Source: Deltaproteobacteria bacterium (GTDB lineage: Bacteria; Myxococcota_A; Polyangia; Polyangiales; Sandaracinaceae). Taken from it: a stretch of 55,821 bases of DNA. The notes beneath the pieces are model-generated. The model saw only the letters and a program-made list of their open reading frames with translations, was not told the origin of the DNA and did no database searches. The stretch covers positions 1 to 55,821 of the forward strand of contig JAFLCL010000026.1 of the NCBI GenBank assembly GCA_017303575.1, read 5' to 3'. How positions within the stretch are numbered: the stretch's first letter is position 1; each line of letters begins with the position of its first letter. A program made the translations under genes and the position numbers. Positions 15,603 to 24,756 of this stretch are shown here, piece by piece.

Positions 15603-18077
15603 ATGAAGGTGAGCACCCAGGTGCCCGCGGCACCGCTCGGTCTCGATCGTGCGGCGTTCCGTGACTCCGTGATCCAGCACCTCGCGCACACGCGCGTGAG
15701 AGACCAGTACCGCGCGAGCGCGATCGACGTGATGCACGCCGTCGGTCGTGCGGCGCACGATCGCCTCGCCGATCGCTGGCTCGAGTGCAGCAAACAACAG
15801 TGGGACGCCGGCAAGAAGCGCGTCTACTACCTCTCGATGGAGTACCTGCCGGGGCGCCTCCTGCGCGACGGCCTCGCGAACCTCGGCATGCTCGAGGAAG
15901 CCCGCGCGGGCCTCGTGGAGATCGGGATCGATCTCGACGAGGTGCTCGAGGTGGAGCCCGATCCCGGCCTCGGCAACGGCGGCCTCGGACGCCTCGCTTC
16001 GTGCTTCCTCGACTCGATGGCGACGCTCGGCATCGCGGGGACGGGCTACGGCATCCGCTACGACTACGGCATCTTCCGGCAGGCGATCACCAAGGGTGAG
16101 CAGCACGAGGAGCCCGACAGCTGGCTCGAGCACGGCACGCCCTTCGGCATCCGTCGCACCGAGACGCACTACCGCGTGAAGTTCGGCGGTCGCGTGCAGC
16201 CACGAGCCGAGAAGAGCGGAGACAAGAGCGAAGGTGGGGGACGCACCTTCTACGAGTGGGTCGACACGCAGGACGTGATCGCGGAGGCGCACGACATCGC
16301 GGTGCCCGGCTACCGCAACGACGTGGTGAACACGCTGCGCCTGTGGTGGGCGCGGCCCGTCGTGGCCTTCGATCTCGCGCGGTTCAACGCGGGCGATCAC
16401 CAGGGCTCGGTCACGCAGCGCAACATCGCGGAGCACATCACGCGCGTGCTCTACCCGAACGACAGCGGTCCGACGGGCAAGGAGCTGCGCCTTCGGCAGG
16501 AGTACTTCTTCGTCTCCGCGAGCCTCCAGGACGCCATCCAGCGTCACATCGCGCGCTGGGGAACGCTCGACGACTTCTCCGATCGCAACGTCTTCCAGCT
16601 GAACGACACGCATCCTGCGCTCGCGGTCGCGGAGATGATGCGGATCCTCCTCGACGAGCACCGCTTCACCTGGGAGCGCAGCTGGAGCCTCACCAAGCGC
16701 AGCTTCGCGTACACGAACCACACGCTCTTGCCCGAGGCGCTCGAGGTGTGGCCGGTCCACATGCTCGACAAGCTCCTGCCCCGTCAGCTCGACATCATCC
16801 GCGAGATCGATCGTCGCCTCGGCATCGAGACCGCGGCGCTCTACCCGGGCGACGACGAGCGACAGGCGAAGATGGCGATCGTCGAGCGCGGACCGCAGCC
16901 GAACGTGCGCATGGCCAACCTCTCGATCGCCGGCAGCTTCAGCGTGAACGGGGTCTCGGCGCTCCACTCGCAGCTCCTGCGCGAGCGCATGTTCCCCGAG
17001 CTGGACGCGTTCTTTCCCGGTCGCTTCAGGAACGAGACGAACGGCGTGACGCCGCGCCGATGGATCGAGCAGTGCAACCCCGCGCTCGCCTCCTTGCTCA
17101 CCGAGACGGTCGGTCCGGGCTGGGTGACGAACCTCGCGGTGCTGCGGGGGCTCGAGGCGCACGCGGACGACGCGGCGTTCCTCGAGCGGCTCTGGAAGAT
17201 CAAGCAAGAGAACAAGCGCAAGCTGGTGCATCACCTGGCGCGCGAGGTCGGCGTGGCGTTGCCAGCCGAGCGCCTCTTCGACGTCCAGATCAAGCGCATC
17301 CACGAGTACAAGCGGCAGCTCCTCAACGTGCTGCACGTGGTGCATCGCTACCTCCGCATCAAGGCCGGCGAGACACCGCGTGTCCCGCGCACCGTGCTGT
17401 TCGGAGGCAAGGCCGCGAGCGCGTACGAGAAGGCCAAGCGCATCATCCACTTGGCGGGATCCGTCGCGAGCGTGGTCAACGACGACGTCGAGGCACGCGC
17501 TCACCTCGCGGTGATGTTCGTGCCGAACTATCGAGTCTCGCTCGCCGAGAAGCTCATCCCTGCAGCGGATCTGTCCGAGCAGATCTCGACGTCGGGCTAC
17601 GAGGCCAGCGGCACCGGCAACATGAAGTTCTCGATGAACGGCGCCCTCACGATCGGCACGCTCGATGGTGCGAACGTCGAGATCCGCGAGGCCGTCGGCG
17701 CGGAGAACTTCTTCCTCTTCGGGCTCACGGCCGAGGAGGTCCTCGCGAAGTCCGCGTCCGGCTACGCGCCACGTGACGTGTACACGTCGAGCCCCGCGCT
17801 CAAGGCCGTGATCGACGCGATCCTCTCGGGCGTCTTCTCGCCCGACGAGCCTGGTCGGTTCCGCCCGCTCATCGAGCCGCTGCTCGAGCACGATCGCTAC
17901 TTCGTATTCGAAGACTTCGACGCCTACGTCGCGTCACAGGACCAAGTCGACGCGCTCTACGCGACCCCCGCGAAGTGGACGCGCATGGCGTTGCTCAACA
18001 TCGCGCGCATGGGCCGCTTCTCGAGCGACGAGACGATCCGGGGCTATGCCCGCGACATCTGGGGTGTGCCTCTCTGA
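15603..18077 (+). CDS. glgP: Glycogen/alpha-glucan phosphorylase
   Basis: An 824-residue PLP-dependent phosphorylase (GT35) that releases glucose-1-phosphate from glycogen or maltodextrin in the cytoplasm. Signatures: RVYYLSMEYLPGRLL near residue 80, GNGGLGRLASCFLDS, and the PLP-lysine block EASGTGNMKFSMNGALTIGT near residue 675. Length equals the normal family. ATG 15603 is the first start in front of the conserved N-terminus. Two strong hairpins immediately after the stop form a likely terminator. It connects metabolically with the GH13 amylase, Pgi and PPDK genes in this window. Confidence 0.96.
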   Translation: MKVSTQVPAAPLGLDRAAFRDSVIQHLAHTRVRDQYRASAIDVMHAVGRAAHDRLADRWLECSKQQWDAGKKRVYYLSMEYLPGRLLRDGLANLGMLEEARAGLVEIGIDLDEVLEVEPDPGLGNGGLGRLASCFLDSMATLGIAGTGYGIRYDYGIFRQAITKGEQHEEPDSWLEHGTPFGIRRTETHYRVKFGGRVQPRAEKSGDKSEGGGRTFYEWVDTQDVIAEAHDIAVPGYRNDVVNTLRLWWARPVVAFDLARFNAGDHQGSVTQRNIAEHITRVLYPNDSGPTGKELRLRQEYFFVSASLQDAIQRHIARWGTLDDFSDRNVFQLNDTHPALAVAEMMRILLDEHRFTWERSWSLTKRSFAYTNHTLLPEALEVWPVHMLDKLLPRQLDIIREIDRRLGIETAALYPGDDERQAKMAIVERGPQPNVRMANLSIAGSFSVNGVSALHSQLLRERMFPELDAFFPGRFRNETNGVTPRRWIEQCNPALASLLTETVGPGWVTNLAVLRGLEAHADDAAFLERLWKIKQENKRKLVHHLAREVGVALPAERLFDVQIKRIHEYKRQLLNVLHVVHRYLRIKAGETPRVPRTVLFGGKAASAYEKAKRIIHLAGSVASVVNDDVEARAHLAVMFVPNYRVSLAEKLIPAADLSEQISTSGYEASGTGNMKFSMNGALTIGTLDGANVEIREAVGAENFFLFGLTAEEVLAKSASGYAPRDVYTSSPALKAVIDAILSGVFSPDEPGRFRPLIEPLLEHDRYFVFEDFDAYVASQDQVDALYATPAKWTRMALLNIARMGRFSSDETIRGYARDIWGVPL

Positions 18078-18082
18078 TGAGG

Positions 18083-18126
18083 CGTCGGCGCTTCGGCGCC
18101 GACGAAAGGGGCTGCTCGCCCCTTTC
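18083..18126 (+). terminator. Tandem hairpins after glgP
   Basis: Two adjacent perfect stems start six bases after the glgP stop. CGTCGGCGC-TTCG-GCGCCGACG (18083-18104) has a UUCG tetraloop, and GAAAGGGGC-TGCTC-GCCCCTTTC (18104-18126) follows. The first hairpin is exceptionally stable. The only U-run is the CCCTTTCCC of the second stem, so termination rather than RNA stabilisation is likely but unproven. Confidence 0.65.
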
Positions 18127-18390
18127 CCACTTCGCTGCGCGAAGCGGGCCCCTATCCCTCGGGGGTTCGTGCGTCGCTTCGCTCCTTCTCACCCCGTGGC
18201 GGAGCGCGGTGCTGGGGGAGGGTAGCGCGTGCTCGGCTTCGCCCAGCTCGGCTCGCCGATGGCTACGAGCCGTGGGTGGCTCGTGTGCTGGGACTGCGCG
18301 GCGCAGCGTGCCTTCGCCTGCGCGGCACGCGCTCGACCCACGGCGTCCGCTCCTCTGGCCGCTCGCTTCACCTCGCCCCATCTTCCCCCC
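18127..18390. repeat. Gene-free hairpin-rich spacer
   Basis: No convincing gene. The stretch holds several short dyads, such as CTTCGC-TGC-GCGAAG near 18132-18146 and AGCGTGCC/GGCACGC arms near 18306-18332. It ends just before the GTG of the DUF2452 gene. It has the look of dispersed extragenic repeats rather than a coding relic. An open plus frame from 18229 continues into DUF2452, but its first 54 codons lack coding-like content. Confidence 0.45.
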
Positions 18391-18921
18391 GTGAACGATC
18401 GCGATCCCTCCACCGTGCGCGACTCCGGCGCCAAGCACATCGGCGAGCAGCGCACCTCCCCGTACCCCATGAGTCGGCTCGCGCCGGTCCACGACCTCGT
18501 GGACGTCGCGCGGCAGATCGCCGAGGCCGACACGATGCTGGGGGCCGTCGCGAGCGCCGAGCTGACGCAGATCGCGGAACAGATGCGGGCGCTGAAAGAG
18601 CGGGCGCGCGTCGTGCTCGAGGCGGCGAGCGAGAGCCTCGCGATCCACCGTGCGCGCTGCTCGTTCGCGAAGAAGCCGGGGCACACGTACCACCTCTACG
18701 AGCGCGCCGACGGCGAGCGCTGGCTGTCCATGATCGGCCCGGCCGAGTGGGGCAGCGAGTCTGCCGACCGGATCTTCCGCGGCTCCTACCGCCTGGAGCT
18801 CGATCAGGCCTTCACGAAGCTCGACGTCGCAGGCGGTGCGCCGCGAGCGGTGGTCGCTGCCAGCGAGCTCCTCGCGCATGGGGTGCCGCGGCTCGCGGTG
18901 GGAGAGCCCGACTCCCGCTGA
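18391..18921 (+). CDS. DUF2452 family protein
   Basis: A 176-residue soluble protein whose core matches the DUF2452 pattern: VHDLVDVARQIAEADTMLG, a long helix ELTQIAEQMRALKERARVVLEAA, then the signature CSFAKKPGHTYHLYER followed by WLSMIGPAEWG. No reaction is known for the family. GTG 18391 is chosen because the family is about 160-180 residues and the upstream frame lies in the repeat-rich spacer. A hairpin 36 bases past the stop may end its transcript. Confidence 0.8.
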   Translation: MNDRDPSTVRDSGAKHIGEQRTSPYPMSRLAPVHDLVDVARQIAEADTMLGAVASAELTQIAEQMRALKERARVVLEAASESLAIHRARCSFAKKPGHTYHLYERADGERWLSMIGPAEWGSESADRIFRGSYRLELDQAFTKLDVAGGAPRAVVAASELLAHGVPRLAVGEPDSR

Positions 18922-18956
18922 CCCCCCGCCGGGCAACTCCGCAACGTTTGCGCAGT

Positions 18957-18973
18957 CCCGCAGCGAATGCGGG
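18957..18973 (+). terminator. Hairpin after DUF2452 gene
   Basis: CCCGCA-GCGAA-TGCGGG, a perfect 6-bp stem with a 5-base loop, 36 bases past the stop. There is no T-run after it, so it could equally be an activator site upstream of the next operon's promoter. Confidence 0.4.
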
Positions 18974-19024
18974 CACGGCTCGCGTCTTGCGGCGGGGATC
19001 GGAGGGTTTCTCCTTTGGGAGCCG

Positions 19025-19040
19025 TGGCGTAACCCTTGCT
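19025..19040 (+). promoter_or_regulatory. Candidate sigma-54 (-24/-12) promoter of the export operon
   Basis: TGGCGTAACCCTTGCT has the GG and GC elements with exactly ten bases between them, as in sigma-54 promoters (consensus TGGCAC...TTGCA). It lies about 130 bases before the first lipoprotein start, in a 249-base gene-free gap. Such a match can occur by chance once or twice in a window this size, so confidence is modest. Confidence 0.35.
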
Positions 19041-19170
19041 CGTCGCTTCGCGCCCGCCCGTCTTGCGCGTTCGGGTATTCTCGCGGCTTGCGTTTCCACG
19101 CCGGCCAGATGGCCTCCCGGCGTGCGACGACGTCCTCTTCGGGACCTCGAGGTGAGCTTTGGATCGGTTG

Positions 19171-19884
19171 ATGCCGCGTGACTGTCTCTTCGTGTTGGCG
19201 CTCCTGATCGGCGGGTGTCCGCCGAGCTCGGTGGAGCCCGACGCTGATCTCGACGCAGCACGCGCTCGCCGCGATGCGCCCGAAGACGACGCGTTCCTCG
19301 ACCCGACCATCGATGCGTTCCGCGACGACGTCTACCTGGACCCCGCCATCGATGCGTACCTGCTGGACGCGTTCGCCATCGATGCTGGTCGGCGCGATGC
19401 CCCGTTCGTCGATGCATCGCCTGACGCGGGCCCCGTGCTCGGATGTATGGGAACGCCCACGCCGGCGGAGCCGTGCACCAACGACGACGAGTGTCGCGCG
19501 CGCGGCTTCGTCCGCTGCGCCCTCCCGATTCACGCAGAGGCCGAGTGTCCCGTGCCCTGCTTCGCCACCGAGCCCGAGTGCGAGATCGACTCCGACTGCA
19601 CGGCGAACGACGCCGGAACGGAAGATGCGGGTCGCTCGGCAGCCCTGGTTTGCAACGTGTACGAGCCGCACTGCGCCTGCCCGCGCTTCGTGTGTGAAGC
19701 TGTCGCGGTCCCGAGCTGCTCGGATGGGTTCAGCTGCCCGGACAACAGCGTCTGTACCCCGGGTGCGCCGTCGGCCGATGCGAACGGGTGTGCGCCGAAG
19801 CCGTGCACGACATCGGGGGATTGTGACTGTGGTTTTTGCACCAGCCGCGGGCTGTGTGCGGATGGAGTGGGCACATGCGAGTGA
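19171..19884 (+). CDS. Cys-rich lipoprotein, first gene of export operon
   Basis: A 237-residue lipoprotein. The signal CLFVLALLIGGC ends in a lipobox Cys, followed by roughly 70 residues of Asp/Ala/Phe linker (DAFLDPTIDAFRDDVYLDPAIDAY has a repeating I-D-A step). A C-terminal Cys-rich region of about 22 Cys follows (CTNDDECRARGF, PECEIDSDCTAN, CTTSGDCDCGFC). The repeated x-C-x-x-D-x-x-C pattern is common in myxobacterial surface proteins. ATG 19171 is preferred over an in-frame TTG at 19159. It overlaps the next gene by ten bases and begins a five-gene run. Confidence 0.75.
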   Translation: MPRDCLFVLALLIGGCPPSSVEPDADLDAARARRDAPEDDAFLDPTIDAFRDDVYLDPAIDAYLLDAFAIDAGRRDAPFVDASPDAGPVLGCMGTPTPAEPCTNDDECRARGFVRCALPIHAEAECPVPCFATEPECEIDSDCTANDAGTEDAGRSAALVCNVYEPHCACPRFVCEAVAVPSCSDGFSCPDNSVCTPGAPSADANGCAPKPCTTSGDCDCGFCTSRGLCADGVGTCE

Positions 19885-21245
19885 GCGGAAGCTTCGTGGT
19901 CTCCGGTGCGGTGAGCGCCCTGGTCGTGCTCGGCGCGGGCGCGTCGGGCTGCACGTGTGATGGGCCGGTGGACATGATGGAGGTCGATGCGGCGCGCGGC
20001 CCGCGTGTCGACGCGGATCTCGATGCGCCCGGCGAGGACACGGCGGCGGAAGGGCAGGACGCCTTCGCGATCCGAGAGGACGCCAACCTCGACACGGGAC
20101 CCTCCACGGGCTTCGACTCGGGTCCTGGCAGCGCCCTCGACTGCCGTCACTCCCACGCGTTCGGCGAGGACTTCTGGTACCTCGCCCGCGATAGCGACGA
20201 CTCCGTGCCGTCGTTCACTAGCGTGGCGTCGCGTGCCGGGAACCTGGTCGGCGTGTACTCGACGACGGACGGCGCGGGCGCACGGCACCTGGAGGCGTTC
20301 CGCTACCGTATCGGGGTCGGCGGCATGGACCCGACGGTCCTCGCGGAGGGCGCCGGCGGCGCTCTTCCCACGGTGGTCGCGTCGAGCGATGGCTTCTGGG
20401 TCGCTTACACCGTCGGGAGCGACATCCGCGTCGCCCGGTACGGGGACGACCTGAGCGCGCGCGGGCCGGCGGCCACCGTCGCGACCGAGGCGGTGACGAC
20501 CCCGCCGCGCATCGCGACGACTGGCACCGGCGGCTATGTGGTCTGGGTCGTGGGCAACACCATCCGCGGCCGCCCGCTCGATGCGGCGGGTGCGCCGACG
20601 GGGATGGCGACGACGCTCGTGACGAGCGCTCGTCCGGTTCAGCAGGTCGCGATTCAGCGTGTGGGTCCGGGCGCCGATCTCGCGCTCGCGTGGGCAGACG
20701 ATGACCGCCCGCACCTCGCACGGTTCAGCGGCGGGGCGGTCGGCACCGCGGAGTTCGTCGGTGGCGACCCCGGCATCTTCACGTCGATCGACATGGGAGG
20801 ACAGTCGGCGGGGACCATGGAGGGTCTCCCGCTGGCCGGCGCCGCTGTCTATGACCTGAACGACGGTGGGGCGCGCGACATCGTCTTCCGCGTCGTCAAC
20901 GACGCGATCGTGCCGAGCTTCCCGGCCGCGACCGTGGCGAGCGGTGGCGACCACGCGTGGAGCGGCAGCGTGGAGCCGTTCTTGTCGGGGTATGCGCTCG
21001 CGTACCGCGCGAGCCTCCCCGCGCTCGACCGCACCGCGCTCCGCATCGGCTACCTCGACCGCGACGGCTGTCGCCTCGGCTCCGTGACCGACAGGTACAT
21101 CATCGGGTTGATCGATTCGGAATCCGGGGCTGTGCCACAACTCGCTGTGGACGAGGGGACGATGTTGATCGTCTGGTCCGATGAGCGCGCTGGCGAGTAT
21201 TTCGATTACTGGGCCGCCGTGATGGTGTGCACGGAGAGGAGCTGA
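19875..21245 (+). CDS. Secreted lipoprotein, beta-propeller-like
   Basis: A 456-residue lipoprotein. The signal VSALVVLGAGASGC ends at the lipid-modified Cys, followed by an Asp/Ala-rich linker of about 70 residues (DADLDAPGEDTA). The mature body is beta-rich with recurring blade-like strands: FWVAYTVGSDIRVARYG, GGYVVWVVGNTIRGRPLD, ADLALAWADDDRPHLARF, GYALAYRASLPALD, GTMLIVWSDERAGEYFDYWA. This pattern resembles repeat domains of secreted propellers, with no catalytic motif. It overlaps its upstream neighbour by ten bases and is followed two bases later by the next gene's ATG. Confidence 0.7.
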   Translation: MRVSGSFVVSGAVSALVVLGAGASGCTCDGPVDMMEVDAARGPRVDADLDAPGEDTAAEGQDAFAIREDANLDTGPSTGFDSGPGSALDCRHSHAFGEDFWYLARDSDDSVPSFTSVASRAGNLVGVYSTTDGAGARHLEAFRYRIGVGGMDPTVLAEGAGGALPTVVASSDGFWVAYTVGSDIRVARYGDDLSARGPAATVATEAVTTPPRIATTGTGGYVVWVVGNTIRGRPLDAAGAPTGMATTLVTSARPVQQVAIQRVGPGADLALAWADDDRPHLARFSGGAVGTAEFVGGDPGIFTSIDMGGQSAGTMEGLPLAGAAVYDLNDGGARDIVFRVVNDAIVPSFPAATVASGGDHAWSGSVEPFLSGYALAYRASLPALDRTALRIGYLDRDGCRLGSVTDRYIIGLIDSESGAVPQLAVDEGTMLIVWSDERAGEYFDYWAAVMVCTERS

Positions 21246-21247
21246 CC

Positions 21248-23770
21248 ATGCGAGCGATTCGACGACCGCGTTCTTCTTCTTGGTGGTCGCTGCTACCGAC
21301 GCAGGCGCTGGTCGTACTGGCGAGCCTGACCGGTGCATGCAGCGGGCGAGCTCCGACGACCGACGACGCGGGTCCGCAGCCGGACGCGGCTGCGACCATG
21401 TGCGCCCTGCCCATCGAGGGCTGCGGGTGTGCGGTCGAAGGGCGAACCGAAGAGTGCTGGCCCGATGCGCTGGTCGAGAACGGCGCCCGGGTCTGCCTGG
21501 TCGGCGAGATGACGTGTCGCGCTGGTGTGTGGAGCGGCTGTGAAGACGTCCACCGGCTCACGCGCGACGATGGCCAGGACGTCGTCATCGCGGCGGCGTC
21601 CGACGATCCGGTCCAGTGTGCCTCCTGCGAGCCGCGCTGCTTCCGCGGCGTGGACACGATCCGCGGCCGCGACGTGATGGAACGCGGCTCGAACGGCCTG
21701 GTGTTCAATCCGGGGGTCGGTCGCGCGGGCGCCGAGAACCCGGGCATGCTGATCGAATGCTCGGACCTGAGCTGCGGCCTCGAGACGGAGATCGGCGCCG
21801 GCACGGGGAACCCGTGGATGCCCAACTCCGTGAACTCCGACGGTGTGACGGTCGATCCGGTCGATGGTGCGCTCGTGCTCGGCGTGCTCGGGCTCAACTC
21901 GCCCGGCGTCTGGGTGTCGAACATGAATGACGGCACCATCTCTCGCCTCGATCCCGCGACTGGCAACGAGATCGGACGCTACTACTCAGCCCGCCCCGAC
22001 GCGGTCAACAACGCGCGGCCGGGCTCCGAGTACTGCAATTGGTCCAACACGGGCAACTGCCCCTCCCGTACTGCAGTCGACCAGAACTTCGACTGCTACA
22101 TCGCCAACCGCGCCTTCGGTCGACAGGGCACGCTCACGAAGATCGCTGCTGATCCCCGTCGCTGCGTGGACCGCAACGCCAATGGCCGCATCGACACCTC
22201 CGTCGACCGAAACGGCGATGGTCGCATCCAGCAGAGCGATCCGACGGAGTTCTTCGGGGTGAACGACGAGTGCATCCTCTACACCGTGCCGGTGGGTGGC
22301 AACAATGGCGTCCCGCGGTCGCTCGCCATCGGCGTCGCGACCGGCAGCGCAGACGTAGGCGACGTGTGGGTCGGCAACTACAACGAGGCCCGCGCCTACC
22401 GCTTCCGCCCCAGCGACGGTGTGTTGCTCGGCTCGGTCGCCCTCAGCGCGGGCGGGCGCAACATCCACCCCTACGGCGCCGCCGCTGATACCCGTGGTCG
22501 CATCTTCTTCTATTCGATCAACTACGGTGGCGGCTACCAAATGGGGTACGTGACTCCGTCCACTGGCACCTACACGTGGACCGCGGTGCAGCCTTATGGC
22601 TCCAGCGGCTACGGCATGACCTACTACATCAACGCCGATGGCTCGCGCGAGTTCTTCTTCACGGCGCTCCTCGATGCGTGGCGCGTCGCCCGCTACGACG
22701 TCCGCACGAACAGCTGGATCAGCGGGTCCGCTCCTGGCAGGCCGCGCGGCATGGCGGCTGACATCAACGGCAACGTCTACGCGGCGCTCGATCAGGGAGC
22801 GAGCCGCGACCTCGTCCGCTGGGACACCAACCTCGCGAACCAGCAGCAGTGGCGCGCGCCGACAGCGAGCGCGTTCATGGGCGTCGGCGTGACCTTCGAC
22901 AACGCGGTCTGGCTCATCGGTTCCGGCGGCGCACGCGGTGCACGCCTGTCGGCCGACCGCAGCACGTGGGTCGAGTCACCGAGCGTCTTCAGCGGGCCAT
23001 ACACCTACTCGGATTTCATCGGGTACGGCCTCAACGTGTTCGCCAATCCGCGCGGTCGATACTCGTTCATCAACGACGCCGGCCCTGGCTGCGATCAGCG
23101 CTGGGAGCGGGCGGAGTGGAACGCCGATATCCCCACGGGCACGAGCGTCGAGGTGTTCGTGCGCTCCAGCAACTCGGTGGCGGGGCTCTCCACGGCTCCC
23201 TGGATCGGTCCGTTCCGCACCTCGCCCGCCAACCTCTCTCTGGCGCCGGGACCCGTGCCCAATGGCCGCTATCTCGAGATGGAGATCCGGATGGAGACGA
23301 CCGATCGTCGCCTCACGCCGCGCGTGTACAGCGCGTCGGCGGCCGGCTTCTGCGATTACTTCGAGTACGGCACGGGTGGCACCTACACGCGTCTCTACGA
23401 CACCACCCGCACCGAAGACGCCGCCACTCCGTCGGTGATCTGCGACCCCCTCACCGAGAACCCCATCTATCAGGAGTTCGGATGGGACGCGACGGTGCCG
23501 GAGGGCACGAGCATCACGTTCGAGTTCCGAGGCGGACGTACTGCCGCGGAGGCCGCGACGGCTGCTCCGGTGCTCTTCAACGTGACGCCGACCACCCTGC
23601 CGCCCATCCCCAGCGTGAGCGCGATGTTCGTCATGGCTGGTCGTGATGCTGCGATCTCCCAGGCCCCCTTCATGGAGGTTCGGGCGATTCTGAACTCCAG
23701 CGCAGATCGACGCCTGACACCCACGCTGCGAGGCTTCAGTCTCGAGTTCATCTGCTTCCCGAACGGATGA
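21248..23770 (+). CDS. Large secreted lipoprotein with propeller-like and calcium-loop motifs
   Basis: An 840-residue lipoprotein. The signal ALVVLASLTGAC has a lipobox, then a Cys-rich N-terminal part (LPIEGCGCAVEGRTEECW). The middle has streptogramin-lyase/NHL-like strands (GDVWVGNYNEARAYRF, RGRIFFYSINYGGGY, RPRGMAADINGNVYAAL). Around residues 305-330 two EF-hand-like loops occur, DRNANGRID and DRNGDGRIQ, suggesting calcium. The last 250 residues repeat a pair of beta-sandwich-like segments (WNADIPTGTSVEVFVRSS and WDATVPEGTSITFEFRGG). Its stop overlaps the next ATG. Export and folding probably depend on the two chaperone-like genes that follow, by inference from position. Confidence 0.75.
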   Translation: MRAIRRPRSSSWWSLLPTQALVVLASLTGACSGRAPTTDDAGPQPDAAATMCALPIEGCGCAVEGRTEECWPDALVENGARVCLVGEMTCRAGVWSGCEDVHRLTRDDGQDVVIAAASDDPVQCASCEPRCFRGVDTIRGRDVMERGSNGLVFNPGVGRAGAENPGMLIECSDLSCGLETEIGAGTGNPWMPNSVNSDGVTVDPVDGALVLGVLGLNSPGVWVSNMNDGTISRLDPATGNEIGRYYSARPDAVNNARPGSEYCNWSNTGNCPSRTAVDQNFDCYIANRAFGRQGTLTKIAADPRRCVDRNANGRIDTSVDRNGDGRIQQSDPTEFFGVNDECILYTVPVGGNNGVPRSLAIGVATGSADVGDVWVGNYNEARAYRFRPSDGVLLGSVALSAGGRNIHPYGAAADTRGRIFFYSINYGGGYQMGYVTPSTGTYTWTAVQPYGSSGYGMTYYINADGSREFFFTALLDAWRVARYDVRTNSWISGSAPGRPRGMAADINGNVYAALDQGASRDLVRWDTNLANQQQWRAPTASAFMGVGVTFDNAVWLIGSGGARGARLSADRSTWVESPSVFSGPYTYSDFIGYGLNVFANPRGRYSFINDAGPGCDQRWERAEWNADIPTGTSVEVFVRSSNSVAGLSTAPWIGPFRTSPANLSLAPGPVPNGRYLEMEIRMETTDRRLTPRVYSASAAGFCDYFEYGTGGTYTRLYDTTRTEDAATPSVICDPLTENPIYQEFGWDATVPEGTSITFEFRGGRTAAEAATAAPVLFNVTPTTLPPIPSVSAMFVMAGRDAAISQAPFMEVRAILNSSADRRLTPTLRGFSLEFICFPNG

Positions 23771-24756
23771 TGTTCATCGGCCGATCCGCCACCGTCGTCG
23801 TCCTCTTCGTTGGCGTCGTCCTCGTCGTCGGCCTGGGGCTGTCGCTCGCCCGAGCGCAGCCCTCGGACCTCACCTCGCTCTACGGGTCCCTGCCCACCGA
23901 GGTCGGGCCGGGGGCGACGGAGGTCTCCGCGACGCCTGCCGACCTTCAGCGACGGGCGCGCATCGTGGCCAGAGTCGGCGATGTGGTCGTGCGCATCGGC
24001 GAGGTGGAGGACTACCTGCTCACGGCGACAGCGGCGGAGCGAGCCGCCTTCTCGACGCCTCAGGGGCGACGCGGCGTCGTCGATCGACTTCTTCGCTTCC
24101 ACCTGCTCGCGGCGGAGTCGCGGGCGCGCCCCCCGGATCCTGCGCTCGAGTGGGCCGCAGACCGCGCGGAGCGCCGCGCCCTCGTCGCTTCGTTGGAGCG
24201 AGCCGTGCGCCGCGACGTGGCGCCCGTGCCGGCGACGCCGCCGGTGGCGATCCCCGAGGAGCGCTTCGCGGTCGTCTTCTACGGGGACACCCGCGAGACG
24301 GTGACTCGGTGGGTCGCCGACCACCGCACCGCCTCCTATCACGACGCCCTGGCGCACGCGGAAGCGCTGGGTACCGCTGTACAGACCGCATACGGTCGAC
24401 GAGAGCAGCAGGGCGAGGGCGTGCAGATCGAAGCAGCGCTGTGGCGCGAGCTCTTTCGCATCCCACCGCCCTCGGGCTTCTCGGCACCAGTGCGCGTGGG
24501 CGCTCGCTGGGCCGCCGTGATGCTGGCGGGGCTCACGGGTGGCTACCTCGATGAGGGCCCCGACGAAGAAGCGCGCCGCATGCTCGCGGCCGACCGTGCG
24601 TGGACCGAGCTCTCACAGCAGGTTCGGTCGGACCGAATCACAGGCTTCGATCCGAGCGGGCTCGAGGGCGTCGTGTTTCGATTGCCCCACCAATCTCCCG
24701 AGGACCAGCTGCGCATGCGCCGGGTCGCCGAGGCGAGCTCACAGGAGGTTCCGTGA
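23767..24756 (+). CDS. Periplasmic SurA/parvulin-like chaperone, probably non-catalytic
   Basis: A 329-residue protein with an N-terminal membrane anchor or signal (VVVLFVGVVLVVGLGLSLARAQ). The SurA-type N-terminal region has VARVGDVVVRIGEVEDYLL, followed by a helical segment with RRGVVDRLLRFHLLAAESRARP. The C-terminal half loosely follows the parvulin fold, but the usual catalytic H-I-L block is replaced (FAVVFYGD). It is therefore a chaperone-like protein rather than a proven isomerase. ATG 23767 overlaps the preceding stop (ATGA), and its own stop overlaps the next GTG. Confidence 0.7.
   Translation: MMFIGRSATVVVLFVGVVLVVGLGLSLARAQPSDLTSLYGSLPTEVGPGATEVSATPADLQRRARIVARVGDVVVRIGEVEDYLLTATAAERAAFSTPQGRRGVVDRLLRFHLLAAESRARPPDPALEWAADRAERRALVASLERAVRRDVAPVPATPPVAIPEERFAVVFYGDTRETVTRWVADHRTASYHDALAHAEALGTAVQTAYGRREQQGEGVQIEAALWRELFRIPPPSGFSAPVRVGARWAAVMLAGLTGGYLDEGPDEEARRMLAADRAWTELSQQVRSDRITGFDPSGLEGVVFRLPHQSPEDQLRMRRVAEASSQEVP

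Noticed and set aside
13349..15664. 771-residue plus-strand frame over pfaD and the lipoprotein gene
   Set aside because: It crosses two well-supported minus-strand genes and its product is low-complexity and Arg/His-rich.
15543..17891. 782-residue minus-strand frame over glgP
   Set aside because: Antisense shadow; the plus-strand phosphorylase is unambiguous.
18229..18390. Longer N-terminus of the DUF2452 protein starting at ATG 18229
   Set aside because: The extra 54 codons lie in the hairpin-rich spacer and would exceed the normal family length; GTG 18391 is adequate.
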